Positions 1 through 11,100 of a stretch of 64,000 nucleotides of DNA are shown piece by piece (position 1 is the stretch's first letter; the number at the start of each line of letters is the position of its first letter). The position numbers and the translations under genes were made by a program. Under the pieces are notes generated by a model. The model was given only the letters and a program-made list of their open reading frames with translations, had not been told where the DNA came from and did not search any database. Origin of the DNA: Amoebophrya sp. A120 (Eukaryota > Sar > Dinophyceae > Syndiniales > Amoebophryaceae); contig CAJINV010000008.1 of the NCBI GenBank assembly GCA_905178155.1, positions 1,364,001 through 1,428,000 on the forward strand, given 5' to 3'.

Positions 1-469
1 TACTTGCTACAAAGAAGATACGCCCGACGACATGGCCCTGGGCATGTGGTTTATGCCCCGCCGCGAAGCTGACGAAGATGAAGCATTGGTAGATATAAAG
101 CGAGTGGACGAGGACGCGGGCGACTTTCGTCCAAACGTGCCCGCGACCCACAACGCAGGCTTTCATCAGCGCGGACCTCGGGACTATCCGCCGGAGTACC
201 TTGCCCGGTCCAGCCCGCAGATTAGCTTCCACAAAGTCTTCCAACAGCATTCCATTACCAACCCGAGGAGGGAGGTTCTATGGGAACATCTTGTCAGCCC
301 AGACCTGAAGTCCGTACTCTTTTCCCGGTGGAGCCGCCTGTTGAACGAAAACGATGCCTCCGCGATACAAGAATTTGAAGCTGAGTTGGCACAAACAGCG
401 GTTGGAAAAGAAGCACTCATGCACAAAGATGAGATGAGGGATGGATCATGCCTCCAGCAGGAGTTATAA
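1..469 (+). CDS. Beta-1,3-glucosyltransferase (B3GLCT/Fringe-like), C-terminal part
   Basis: The frame is open from base 2 at the window edge to the stop at 467-469, so the gene is truncated on its 5' side. Near the start is TPDDMALGMWF, the PDDM-x-LG block typical of Fringe-family GT31 enzymes. Further on are DYPPEYL and ISFHKV, matching the end of protein O-fucose beta-1,3-glucosyltransferase (B3GLCT), which adds glucose to O-fucose on thrombospondin repeats in the ER. The protein ends in QQEL; animal B3GLCT ends in a KDEL-like REEL, so this may be an ER-retrieval signal (inference). The metal-binding DxD lies upstream of the window. A chondroitin-synthase-like GT31 is the main alternative. 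Confidence 0.7.
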   Translation, partial: TCYKEDTPDDMALGMWFMPRREADEDEALVDIKRVDEDAGDFRPNVPATHNAGFHQRGPRDYPPEYLARSSPQISFHKVFQQHSITNPRREVLWEHLVSPDLKSVLFSRWSRLLNENDASAIQEFEAELAQTAVGKEALMHKDEMRDGSCLQQEL

Positions 470-1245
470 GCGTCTGAAGCCTCGCACATATGTAGGAGTA
501 GATGCGCATACTTGTACGTAGAAATAAGGTGTGTAGTAGTAAGCAGGAGGACCACGACCAAACCAGAAACACCCTGAACTTGTCCCGGCGTGGTGTTCAG
601 GGCCACGTACCACGAAGAACAATCACGCGCAGGCCCGCTGAGCGACAGAAGCTGCCCTGCTAGAAATCACTTTTTCTTTGCTCCTGCATTGTTCAACCCG
701 TTTTGCTGTTTTCGTTATACAACTCTTTGCTACTTTTGGGTTTCGTTTTTTTTTTTCAAATCTTGACAAAAAAGAACAAGAAGTCAGTGGCAACAGAGCA
801 ACGCAATATCAAAGTACTGTTGAGCCGAAGGTCGTGAGCGGAACGACATACCACGACGAGCGAGTAAGGCAAAGTCAAAAGGTTTTGTAAACGAAAGCCA
901 TTCCGGAACAACACGAATAAAATGTAAAAACGTATAATTAATAAACTTGTGACCAGGTCTCTCCTGTTTGCCCAAACACGGTACTAACAGTGACTTCTCG
1001 TTGTATCATCTGTAAGTCTTGTGTCTGTGGAGGGACACGACCACGCGAAAGAACTGCTTGATCGTCACAGTCACAAACGAAAGTAGTTGTCCTCGGCACC
1101 ACAAACAAATAAACCCAAGAAGGTATTTGCGTGCATATAACTCAACAGGAGTACAACAAACTCCATGAAGACGAAGTGTCACACAGGCACAGAAAAATCA
1201 GGCCCTGGGAGAGAACTAGCACGTCGAGACGGAGGCGGAGCCAAG
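470..1245. other. Intergenic region
   Basis: This is the 3' flank of the glucosyltransferase and the 5' flank of the carboxypeptidase. It has T- and A-rich runs and only short overlapping ORFs with no recognisable protein. I see no clear promoter motif. Confidence 0.5.
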
Positions 1246-4200
1246 ATGTCCAGAAAACGAAACATGTCCCACCGTGTCGCAACGGCGAGCGGGCTCATTG
1301 CGTTTCTAGGTGCCGAGGTTGGACACGCTCAGCTGATAGTGGACTACCAGAATCTCGCGGAGCAGAATGTGACCCGGTACGGCGAGACCCTCGCAAAGTC
1401 CGGCACGGATCTGTTCAAAGCCTCCTCATCCTCCTCGAAGCCCGCCGTTGTCCACGAAACAATTCTCAAAAGTGGCATCAAAGAATGTGATCCGACGGTG
1501 ACGCAGCACAGCGGGTATATTGCACTTGCTTCAACATCTAGATGTTGAAGGTGATCTTTTCACTTCATGGTGCTACATAAAACTAAAGCATAAACATTCA
1601 CGCCCGCTCGAAGGGCATGGGGAGAAACGAACTCAGTGCGACGTTTGATAGAAGCTGAAGCAAGCGCACCGATGATTTCAATACCCGCGAAAACTTCCTT
1701 TGTAGGTACATTGCGTTTCCGGGACACCAAGGAACCCAGAAGTCGTATTTCTTTTGGATGTTCGAGGCGAAGAAGGTTGATCCGAAGACAGCTCCGCTGG
1801 TGCTGTGGCTGACCGGCGGCCCCGGCTGCTCCAGTATCATGGCATTGCTTTCGGAGAACGGGCCGTGCGGCGTGGATTCGGACGGAAAAACGCTGAAGCC
1901 GAATCCCTACAGCTGGAACACCAATGCCAACGTCATCTGGGTCGATCAGCCAGCGGGAACGGGATTTTCCGAAGGTACTTGGTATGTTGAGTCCCACTGT
2001 ACTACACACAGTTACAGTATGGCAATGGCTTTTTTCAGGTGCCCCCTCCGAGGATGACTTGGTAGCCACTTGTTCTATGTGCCGAATGTTGAGCGAGGAT
2101 CATTATCATGTTGTTTGGAAATGCTCATGATTGATGTGCCACCAGGTGACTATGACCACGACACCAAGGAGGGAGTTTCGGCCGACATGTACGGTTTCCT
2201 GACCGGGTTTTTCGAACAATTTCCGCAGTACGCGGCCTCTGAGTTTTACATCACGGGTGAGTCTTACGCCGGACACTACATCCCTGCGATCGGGCACTAC
2301 ATTTTCGAGGAGAACAAGAAAGCCAGCAAGAAGATCAACCTGAAAGGTCTGGCAATCGGGAACGGGCTGACCGATCCGCAGGAGCAGTACAAGTGGTACC
2401 CGGAGATGGCCTACGACGGCGGCAAGTCGCGGGGCGGCTCCTTGGAAAAGGGGGTGATCACGAACCCCATCACGCAGGCCATCATGAAGGGCGGCGTCAC
2501 CCCCTGCGTGCAGGCCATCCAGTCCTGCAACATATGAAAGCCTCAGGTTGGAAATCCTCAAAGTGAAAATAATTTGTAATGCAAAAAAACGACTCCAGTT
2601 GGAGCACCATTTCTAGTCGGCGCATGACAAATTTCCCGGGCACTCAAAACGTGTCTGTCATGCTAGTTAGGCAAAGGGGTGCCCTTCTCTCATGCTAATC
2701 AGCAGCCCAATTCTGAACCCGTAGAAGTACTATAGTCGGCCTCCATTGCGCTCTCTGCAATACAGTGTTTTTGGTGTCGCATTTCATGCATCACAAATCA
2801 TTTCCACTTTGAGGATTTCCATTCTGAGGGTGTCATACAACAGCGGCAGCACCGCGGGCTGCATGGGAGCGTTATCAAATGTAGAAATGTGTGGGTCTGG
2901 ATTTTTGCATGACACAGAAGGTCTGGCATGGAGGCTCTAGCATTACAGGTTTCGAAAGGCCCCCGCAATGCCGAACCCGCATGACAAATCCCCCACTTTG
3001 GTGACAGAAAGCGGGCAGCTTTTGCTACCCATGAATGAGAAATATTTCTGTGTTCTGAAATGCGCATCACAAGGGAGGTTGAAAAATATATAAGTGCCCG
3101 GGGATGAAGAAATACTCGCGATGTTTTCGCGGTTCTGACCCTATGCCGCTCCAGCGCCTGCGGAGGCTTGCTTCCCGAGTGATAATGGACAATGGCAATG
3201 TCGGTGCGGTTGTTTTAGCATCACAAGTTTGCATTCTTCCAGACCCAGACACTTTTGCACAGGATAAGCGTTTCTGGTGTGCAACTACGCGGAAACCGTG
3301 CCCTATCAGTTCACCGGAATGAACGTGTACGATATGCGCATCAAATGTGAGGTGCCACCCCTCTGCTACGACTTCTCGCAGGTCACCACCTTCTTGAACG
3401 ACAAGGACGTCCAGGAGAAGCTCGGTATATACATATACTTAATGTATGACTCGCCCTGCTGCTGCTCGCTGCCGTGGCAGGAAACCCGATAGAGGCAAAG
3501 TCTTTCGCCGCTTCTCTAAACTCAATTTCGCAATGGGGTTAGTCAATCCGCTGACCGTTGTATGCCATCAGAATAGCTAGTAGAAGGAGATGACCACGCT
3601 AGTACATTTGCAAAAAAGAATCATCAAAAAAGTACAACCACAAGAGGGACCACAGACACGCGCATGCAAGAATGAGTAAGTAAATTGAGCACTTTACTAT
3701 CAGGTGCCAAAGGCAAGTGGGCTTCGTGCAATATGATGGTGAACGCACTTTTTCGTGCTGACTACATGGTCAATTTCCAAGAGCTCATTCCCGAGATGCT
3801 TGCCGGTGGAATCAAAGTCCTCGTTTACGCGGGAGACGTATACAAAATCAAATTTGTTGCTCTTGCTGTTTTTGTTCTTTTACTTTTCGCAATAGGACCG
3901 CGACGTGCTTCTTTTTCGTGATGTGACGCGACGTCGAACAAAGAGAACAAACTACGAGTGCATGCACAACCATGAGAATCAGGGGGCGCGAAAATGTTGA
4001 TTCACAAATCTCATCAGGTGGACTACATCTGCAACTGGTTGGGTAACAAGGCGTGGACACTGAAGCTGGATTGGCCCGGTAAAGAACAGTTCAACGCCGC
4101 GGCGGACGCCGATTACGTCGTAGAGGGAAAGGCGGCGGGGAGACTGCGCAGCTACCAAAACTTCAGCTTCCTGCAGGTTTACCAAGCCGGACACATGGTG

Positions 4201-4395
4201 CCCATGGATCAACCAACCGCCGCGCTGCAAATGTTGGACGACTTTATTTCCGGCAAGTTTCGGCGGACATCCACTGGCACGGCTGCGGTGGAAGAGCCAG
4301 CCAGCACATCTAGCAGTTCTTTCAAGAAACTCTTAAAGCGATCTGCAACGGGAGCGAAGACCGAACAGCAAGAGGTGCAGGAACTGTACAACTAA
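1246..4395 (+). CDS. Serine carboxypeptidase (peptidase S10)
   Basis: Secreted or lysosomal exopeptidase that removes C-terminal residues; 544 aa by my gene model. Exons: 1246-1514, 1706-1974, 2039-2059, 2152-2532, 2843-2872, 3272-3424, 3704-3837, 4018-4395 (sum 1635 nt, in frame). The ATG at 1246 gives a signal peptide that ends about ...EVGHA|Q; an upstream in-frame ATG at 1165 would spoil it. Family landmarks: SGYIAFPGHQG, oxyanion-hole GGPGCSS near residue 127, nucleophile in GESYAGHY (Ser224), NVYDMRIKCEVPPLCYDF, Asp419 in YAGDVDYICNW and His478 in AGHMVPMD. The triad is complete. Four introns are GT-AG, one (2060-2151) is non-canonical, and two are introner elements. The Ser-rich tail after the catalytic domain is extra. 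Clear S10 member; substrate preference unknown. Confidence 0.93.
2060..2151 (+). other. Non-canonical intron with 5-bp direct repeat TGACT
   Basis: The protein frame reads ...SEDD|YDHDTKEG, which requires joining inside TGACT, present at 2055-2059 and 2147-2151. The nearby GT (2061) and CAG (2145) would shift the frame, so GT-AG splicing does not work. A weak inverted repeat (TGGTAGCCAC against GTGCCACCA) lies at the ends, so this may be a short or eroded introner. Confidence 0.7.
2533..2837 (+). mobile_element. Introner element, family IV (305 bp), in carboxypeptidase
   Basis: The target-site duplication is CAACA at 2528-2532 and 2838-2842, exact. The element starts TATGAAAGCCTCAGG and ends in the imperfect complement CCCTCA...GGGTGTCATA; the inverted repeat runs about 50 bp with few mismatches. 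Removing element plus one CAACA joins TCC TGC AAC to AGC GGC, in frame. Unspliced, an in-frame TGA follows at 2535. Same family and orientation as the copy at 58708. Confidence 0.9.
2873..3266 (+). mobile_element. Introner element, family I (394 bp), in carboxypeptidase
   Basis: The duplication is AGCGT at 2868-2872 and 3267-3271, exact. The ends are TATCAAATGTAGAAATG and GCACAGGATA, with TGTGGGTCTGGA and its complement TCCAGACCCAGACA just inside. Excision joins GGA GCG T to TT CTG GTG, in frame. Only 30 nt of exon (2843-2872) separate it from the previous introner. This is the longest copy here and is in the family I plus orientation. Confidence 0.92.
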
Positions 4396-5613
4396 AGCGG
4401 TCCGCCTGCGTGGTGATATGGTCTCTGCGGGCAAGCTGCTCTTGGCTTTCTCTCATACTAAAGAAAGCTGCTTTATATTTCCGTTGCTAAAATAAGAAAA
4501 AACTGTCTTTTTGCCTTAAGTGGTCTACAGATTGATGTGTTTGATTTTTCCCATGTATTTTGCATTTGTGTTTTTTTTTGGGTGATGCAAATTTCGCTTC
4601 TACTTTTGAATTCGAACGCAGTCCCTGACGCGAGGACTTTCATCCTTCTTGCAGTAACGACTTCTGCGTCGACATTCTCTGGTCGTATTAGACAGAGAAA
4701 CGTGCATTTTGCTGTGCTGAGTCACATAGTTTTAGTGAGTTGATGCCCGTCGTGAAAGAAACTGCAAACCAAGGCTCATCCTTCTTGAATGCTGTTTGGA
4801 GAAAGTATCAGTGTAAACAAAAGTTCAACTTGTGGAAGAGAAAAGCAAAACGAGAAAAAAAAAAACAAAAAGCTTAAAGCCAAAGTAGAAAACAGACAGA
4901 GGTCTCATCCTCAGCTTGTGGTTTGAAACCAAGTGCCGGAAACATTGGCACAGCGAAGATTTGCGGTTATTAGAATAGTATCTTCGCTGCACGACAGACG
5001 TTGAAGATCAGAAGAGCTTTCGATAAATATGCCGTTCCTGTCCAAGATAGCTTTCCGATCCCGATGCAAAGAGAGAGAAAGATAAAAAAGCGGTTCCCTC
5101 GATCGCAATAGCAAAAAAAAGGATCACGACCAAGGAAAAGGATCTCCAGAAAGAATAGAGTTGTGATCACAAGGGATCTCCACCAGATAAATATCTCCAC
5201 GACACCAGATGGAATTGACCGGCAGTTTTTTTGCAAATCTCGTTTTGATCCTGTTTAGTTTTTTACAGGTTCGTTAGCGAGCTCCTGGCACCGCGGACTA
5301 CGACAATTTTCATTGGAGTCAAGATCCCATTCTCAAGCTTTTGTTCTTCATTTCGCCATGCGCAGGGTGAGGACATGTCTTTGAATTTTCTACGCAGTAA
5401 GGCATTATCACATGGTATAACAAGCCGATGCCACCTCTTCTTTTTCTGCTGGGATTGAGGTTGGCGCTGACATTCGTGCACGCATCAATTCGCTAGACGA
5501 GAAACAATCAGTGCTGTGACCGGAGTAGAAGAAGTGCTTTCACGAGTTGTAAATCTATTTCTCCTGCTTGCTTCAACATAATATATATTTAAGTTGAAAA
5601 CTTTTACAGCACA
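4396..5613. other. Intergenic region
   Basis: About 1.2 kb, A/T-rich in parts, with no convincing coding sequence on either strand. A TATA-like stretch (ataatatatatttaag) lies at 5578-5593, about 20-35 bases before the UTP23 start codon; whether it is a promoter is unknown. Confidence 0.5.
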
Positions 5614-6774
5614 ATGAAGGTCGACCGGCAGAAAAAGGTGTCGAAGGACTTGCGACGGTACAAGATGACCTTCGGGTTCCACGAGCCGTACCGAGTCCTT
5701 TTCGATCCGACTTTTATCCACGTGGCGCTCGAGTCCAAAATCCACATTAAGGAGCAGCTGTGCAAAATTTTGGGCACGCACAAGGTGACTCCGATGGTCA
5801 CCTCGTGCGGGCTCCAGGAACTGAAGCACCTGATCGAAACGCGAGGCAAGGAGTTCAGTGGCGCACTGAAAATCGCCGAGGGGTTCTACCAGATCAAGTG
5901 CGGTTGTGGTGAAAAGGACAGGACGACAGCAGCGAAAGCCGCTGCCAGCGTGGCGAACCCTGGTGCAGCGCCGGAAGTAGTAGAGCAGGACTCCTCTGCG
6001 AAGAACAACAGTGTCGGCGCTGCGCATGCGGCAGGTGGAGCTTCCAAGAAACACAAATCAAAGTCAATCTCTGCGGAGTGCATCTGCCGGATTTTCCAAA
6101 CGTGTCCCAAGAACGCCGATGGAGCGGCACTGCAATCCGTCGCGGAGCAGATCGTTTCTTCGGATGCCACCGCCCCAAAGCGCGCTGGTTCCCCATCTTC
6201 CACCTCAGCCGCTAGCGCAGCTTCGTCGTCGGTGGACGCATCGACAGCAGGAACAGACGAGCAGAAACAGAAGGACAACCCCGCGAAGCTCAGGCGGGAG
6301 GATGTGCAGGAACGTGGTAAGAAGAACTACCGCTGCTGGTTTGTAGCCACACAGGACGAAAAAGTGAAGCAAGTACTGCGACAAATACCCGGAACCCCAA
6401 TTTTCACACTAAACGGCCAAGTGCCGCGGCTGGAACCGTTCTCAAAAGCTTCTAACTCCTTTCTTTCCGCGAGAAACGAATCGCGCATCGACGGGCTCTC
6501 TGAGTGGGAAATCAACAAGTTGCCGGTGTTGCAAAACGAACTTCGGCAGCAGCAGCTTGCATTGGAAGCCCGGAAGGGAAAGAAGAAAAAAATGCGGGGT
6601 CACCGACCTAACCCGTTGAGCTGCATGAAGAAGAAAAAGAAACCGGCTCAACAGCCTGCTGTACAAAAAAAGGACGACAAGGACGATGGTGAGAAAAAGA
6701 AGAGGACGCGGAACCGAAAACGAAAAAATCGGGGTGGCGCAGGTGCCGCACCCGATCAAGGCCAAGCAGGGTGA
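5614..6774 (+). CDS. UTP23: rRNA-processing protein UTP23 (PIN-domain, SSU processome)
   Basis: Nucleolar factor needed for early 18S rRNA maturation, related to the endonuclease FCF1. It is a single exon of 386 aa starting at ATG 5614. The N-terminus MKVDRQKKVSKDLRRYK, then FGFHEPYRVLFDPTF, is the UTP23 PIN start. A cysteine cluster (KCGCG ... ECICRIFQTCP) follows the family's zinc-binding positions. Late in the protein are RCWFVATQDEKVKQVLRQIPGTPIF and the diagnostic GHRPNPLSCMKKKKK, then a Lys/Arg-rich tail. Yeast and human proteins are about 250 aa; the extra length comes from Ala/Ser-rich insertions around residues 105-150 and 180-215. UTP23 orthologues usually lack the full acidic PIN site, so a structural role is likely. 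Confidence 0.92.
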   Translation: MKVDRQKKVSKDLRRYKMTFGFHEPYRVLFDPTFIHVALESKIHIKEQLCKILGTHKVTPMVTSCGLQELKHLIETRGKEFSGALKIAEGFYQIKCGCGEKDRTTAAKAAASVANPGAAPEVVEQDSSAKNNSVGAAHAAGGASKKHKSKSISAECICRIFQTCPKNADGAALQSVAEQIVSSDATAPKRAGSPSSTSAASAASSSVDASTAGTDEQKQKDNPAKLRREDVQERGKKNYRCWFVATQDEKVKQVLRQIPGTPIFTLNGQVPRLEPFSKASNSFLSARNESRIDGLSEWEINKLPVLQNELRQQQLALEARKGKKKKMRGHRPNPLSCMKKKKKPAQQPAVQKKDDKDDGEKKKRTRNRKRKNRGGAGAAPDQGQAG

Positions 6775-8144
6775 GCAAGCATGAATTATGACCGGAGTCG
6801 CTTGCAAGCTGCCTTTGCAGATGTTGATCAGGACAATAAGATATTCATGGTATGAAATGGATCTAGTGCATTGCTTTCTATGTTCAAAATTTCTACAAAA
6901 TCAGAAGCTAGCTGACAGATGTCAACAGACATTACAACTGAACGATCTCGGGGCTTGGACGAGATTCCACTTCATTTTCGTGTTGATATTTCAGAGACAG
7001 TCGTTGCTCCAGCGATCTATGAGGGATACGTGATATGTTGTGAGCCAATAGTTGCATCACTACGAACAAGATGAACTTCTACAAGGAGCGAGAGCTGAGC
7101 TGATTCAGTATGCGTGGCCGTTGTGAAGGGCCCGATATCGAGCGATCGCGATAGGAGGGAACTTACTTTTGAGCTTTAGCTTCGCAGAAGAATTGGTCGA
7201 AGAGAGAAAAGTTTCGTCGTCCACTTTGTGAAGAGACTTGCGAAAAAAGATGCGAGAGGACGCTTAAGAGGCTTAATATCCGAATTCTATCGACAAATGA
7301 CAAAAACTGCAGGACCTCATTCATCATCGACTTCCTCACTTTCGTTTTCGTGTCGACCGAGTAGATTTTCGATTTTCTATGCAGAACATGTCACCCTCGT
7401 CTGTTGACTTAAGATATTAGTGAAGTGCATACACCTGCTGCCCCCTCGAATTCATAATCCCTTGAAATTTTCTTTAGGGCTTACTAGGCTGAGCAAGCAC
7501 GGACGAGTTGTTCGTTGATATTTTTACTATTGATTTTTGATAAGTGCCTCTCTTGAACCCTTTTGTATGTGTTTTTTGTAAATTTGAAAACAAGAAATTC
7601 AAATAAGCTGTCAAGTGCACGAACATCGAAGCCTCGCCCTGAAACTGCATGATCACGAGGCGCCTGTAGTCGCAGCCGCACCGAATTCGTTGTCTGCCGC
7701 GTTTAACGTTCGTCTCCCGCAGCTCAGTGTACCAGTGGACCACAGCGACAGCGAGTCTTTCTCTCCGCGACAAGGAGCGTTCTTGTAGCTGCCCGAGCCC
7801 GACGCCGACGCACATCCAATTCCAAATTTTCGGACCCTGAAGACCATACCCAAACTCGTTGAATCGGACAGCTGTCCTTAAAACGTTCGCAACGTCAGCT
7901 CTTCTTCCATCTTCGTCTGTGGTGCTCACTGCACGATGATACGGAAAAGAACCCGGAGGCGGTGACGACGCCCCGCACCTTGCCGAAAGGAAAACCTAGG
8001 GGTCCCCCGCCGACAGCTGCACCTGTTGCAGCGCACAGGAACGGGAGAAGTTGACAGTATTTTGCTCGTCTCCACCCAGCGAGGAAAGTTTCGACCCTGT
8101 TGAGTTGAAGGACCTTCTTCTATCTCCCAAGAACCTTCACAACA
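6775..8144. other. Intergenic region
   Basis: About 1.37 kb. The segment 7640-8144 is more GC-rich than the rest and carries a 151-aa minus-strand ORF (7474-7929) with no recognisable family; I do not accept it as a gene. It may contain the 5' untranslated region of the next gene. Confidence 0.4.
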
Positions 8145-11100
8145 ATGGGCGCCGCGTGTACGAAGTTTCTCATCTATGAGGTGGTTGCGGTCGCTGCAGA
8201 GTTTGAGGCCGCGCACCTCCAGCAGCAACCAGAGATACGGACGTACCCATATGACGAACGGGTTCACGGCACATCAAAAAAATCGTCGTCGTCATCTTCG
8301 AGTAGCTCATCGTCGAAGTATCGAAAAGAGGACGATGTTCACGTTACGGAGATAATTCTCCCTCCACCACCGAGCCAGTCCCCAGTAGGTGCAAAAAGTG
8401 GTGGCGCGCCGTCAACGTCGTCGTCCTCCTCCTCCTCATCCTCAAGCACCGCTGGCAGGACGAAAAATACCAGAAATTTGATAGAAACGAACAAATCGCC
8501 ATCGTCCTCTTCAGCAAGCGGGACCGGCACGATACACACGTATGAAGACTCGGCAACCGCAGCCGGTGCCGAAATGGTACTAGAAAAAAGCGCAGAGGAG
8601 TACATCCGAAACCTCGAAAATCCATTCAAGGCGGGCAGCAACAAAAACAAGCGAAAAATGCAAACCGACGCCGATGAGCAGGCGTTGCTTATCCAGGAAA
8701 AAACACCCATCCACATCCAATTTGTCATGCAAAACATACATAAAGTTCTGTGTTTGTCATGCAAAAAATGGATATGGATGGGTTTTTTTTCTGTGGATAC
8801 TGCTGGATCTGACCACATGCCGCGCGCCGGAATCGTGGCGGGGCTGCCAGCCAATGTCCCAGTGGCTAGTGCACAACTCCGACCCCCTGATCAATGGGTG
8901 GCGCGTCCTCGAGGTGCAGTTTTTCAGCGACCGGAAGTGTGAAAACAAACTCAAGTGGAACACGCCACTGTCAGCGCGGTTCCTCTCTTGCGGCCAGCAA
9001 GGACAAGGGTAATATTTGTTTAGTGGTTCTTTCACGCATGCTATCTATGTTTTCAAAACCCGCCCATCAACATGCTGACTCCGAAGCAATGTAGTATGCC
9101 ACTGGCCGCGGGCCATGCCGATTGAGAAAAAATGACGTTAGTAGAGCTACTTGGTTTATACTGCCACCCACGCTCGGCGAGCATCAGTAGTGATCTTGTG
9201 ATACAAACATCATCAACGTTTTGCAGGTTTGCCCCCGTGAATGGCATGGATAACAAGCCTCAGACGCAATGGATCAGCGAGTGCGGTACGGAATCTTTGG
9301 ACTGCGACGGTATACCCAATGCACCATCAGACCCCAATCGGGACATGTGCAGATCGTTCGACGATCGCTACAACGGGCAGACGCCGTCCGAGGCCAACTA
9401 TAAGGGTACGTACATAGGTGCGACCTTCGCAAGCCCACAGGCCGTCCAATGTGTGCGACTCCTGCAGGCCGGAGCTCCCTACCGCTCTGACCGAGTATCT
9501 ACTTTTGATTTCGGTGGCTCTTGTTTCGGCACTGTCGGTGTTGCATTCCGAGCGACTACATATTCGACTGACTTTCATTTTCCATAGCTGCAGCGCTGTC
9601 TGTCATGGAATATCACAAGAATGGGTGCGATGAATGAAATTGAATCTCATCGACAAAGAAAATAAAAACTTCAGCTAACTGTGACGTCACACAATCAAAA
9701 CGATTGCTACATATGCGCCCATGGAGCCATGCCACTAGCGGACACGTTTCAGGATGGATTCGACACCTACATCGGCACACCAGGGCTCAAACTCGAGCTT
9801 TACACAAATGTACGGAAAGTTTCTTTATGACATTGATGGCCGCTAGTATGTATCATGTTGCTCATGTCTAGTACGAATAGCCTACTGGTACTGATGCATA
9901 GATTGACAAGTCAGATCATCATGGTAGCTGCACCAGTGTTGCTTATTTCTATTTGAAGCTGATGTTGAAATAACAAAAACAAAACAGCTGCGAACATGGG
10001 ACAACACGCATATGCCCCAAAATTGGCCAACAACCTGGGAAGGTGTAGTTAGGACGGACAACCTCAATGTGACCACGAACTCCTCCGACATTAACTATCC
10101 GCGGTCGCCGGACCCATGGCGTATTTTTTTTCTGCCTGTTTGATTGATGAGGCTAAGCCAAACAAAGGCACTTCTTCTGTTCTGCAATCAGAATGATCAA
10201 ACGATTTCATAAATGCATGAAGTCAACACCAAACTACAAAACAGGACCTGGATGGCCTCACCCGAAGCAGGAGTACATAGCGAGGTGGCAGGGCTTGTTG
10301 CGAATCATGACTACGGGACCATACCAGTTTCTGTTGCAGTGTGACACAGAAGCCCGCATGTACTTCGGATCCGGGGAAGACAGGCAGCTCGTCTTGCAGA
10401 ATAATGGCTCGGCATCACAGTTGGTCGGCTTATACTATGAGGCAGAGCTTTCGATGCCGGTAATTTTTTGTATTTTTATTATGAATTTAATATCTGGTGT
10501 GCTTCCTCACCCTACTGGTACTGGGGGTCTGAGTCAAGGAAAATATACGATCTCCAATCACGCAGCTTCTCCCGAGCTCGAGCACCTGCGGGTGCATCGA
10601 GCCAGTTTATTTTGCTTTCAAAGCAAGCTATTTTTTAAATATTCTGACTCATGATCACCGACGGCAGGTATTGGAGGCCGGTGTGCGCTACTTCGAGGTT
10701 CAATACAAGCACCTGACAACATCTCCGGGCGGTATGGTAAATGACCAGAATGGTATCATTATTTCCTACAAAGGCCCAGATACGATACCCACGGAAACCA
10801 CGACAACCACTATGGGTATGCCAGTAAAAACCAAGAATGACGGCAGGCCGCCTACCACACTCCCGCCGCCAAGCGTCATGGACATCGCACTGTGGAAGGT
10901 AAGCAGGAAGCTGTCGTTGTAGCTGCTAGTTTTACATAGCAATATCCGTAATGACGTTGCTCTCAATACAGTAGTTTTGGATGCCGGCCTCCAGTGTGGA
11001 TATTTATTTTGAACCGGGAAAAGTAGAAACGTCACAGGTTCTTCCCCCCGAGTCCATGATGCGCGGCATTACAGACGACGATGCGGTGTCGAACTCCGTG

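Noticed and set aside
7474-7929. 151-aa minus-strand ORF
   Set aside because: No recognisable motif and no supporting context; all convincing genes are on the other strand.
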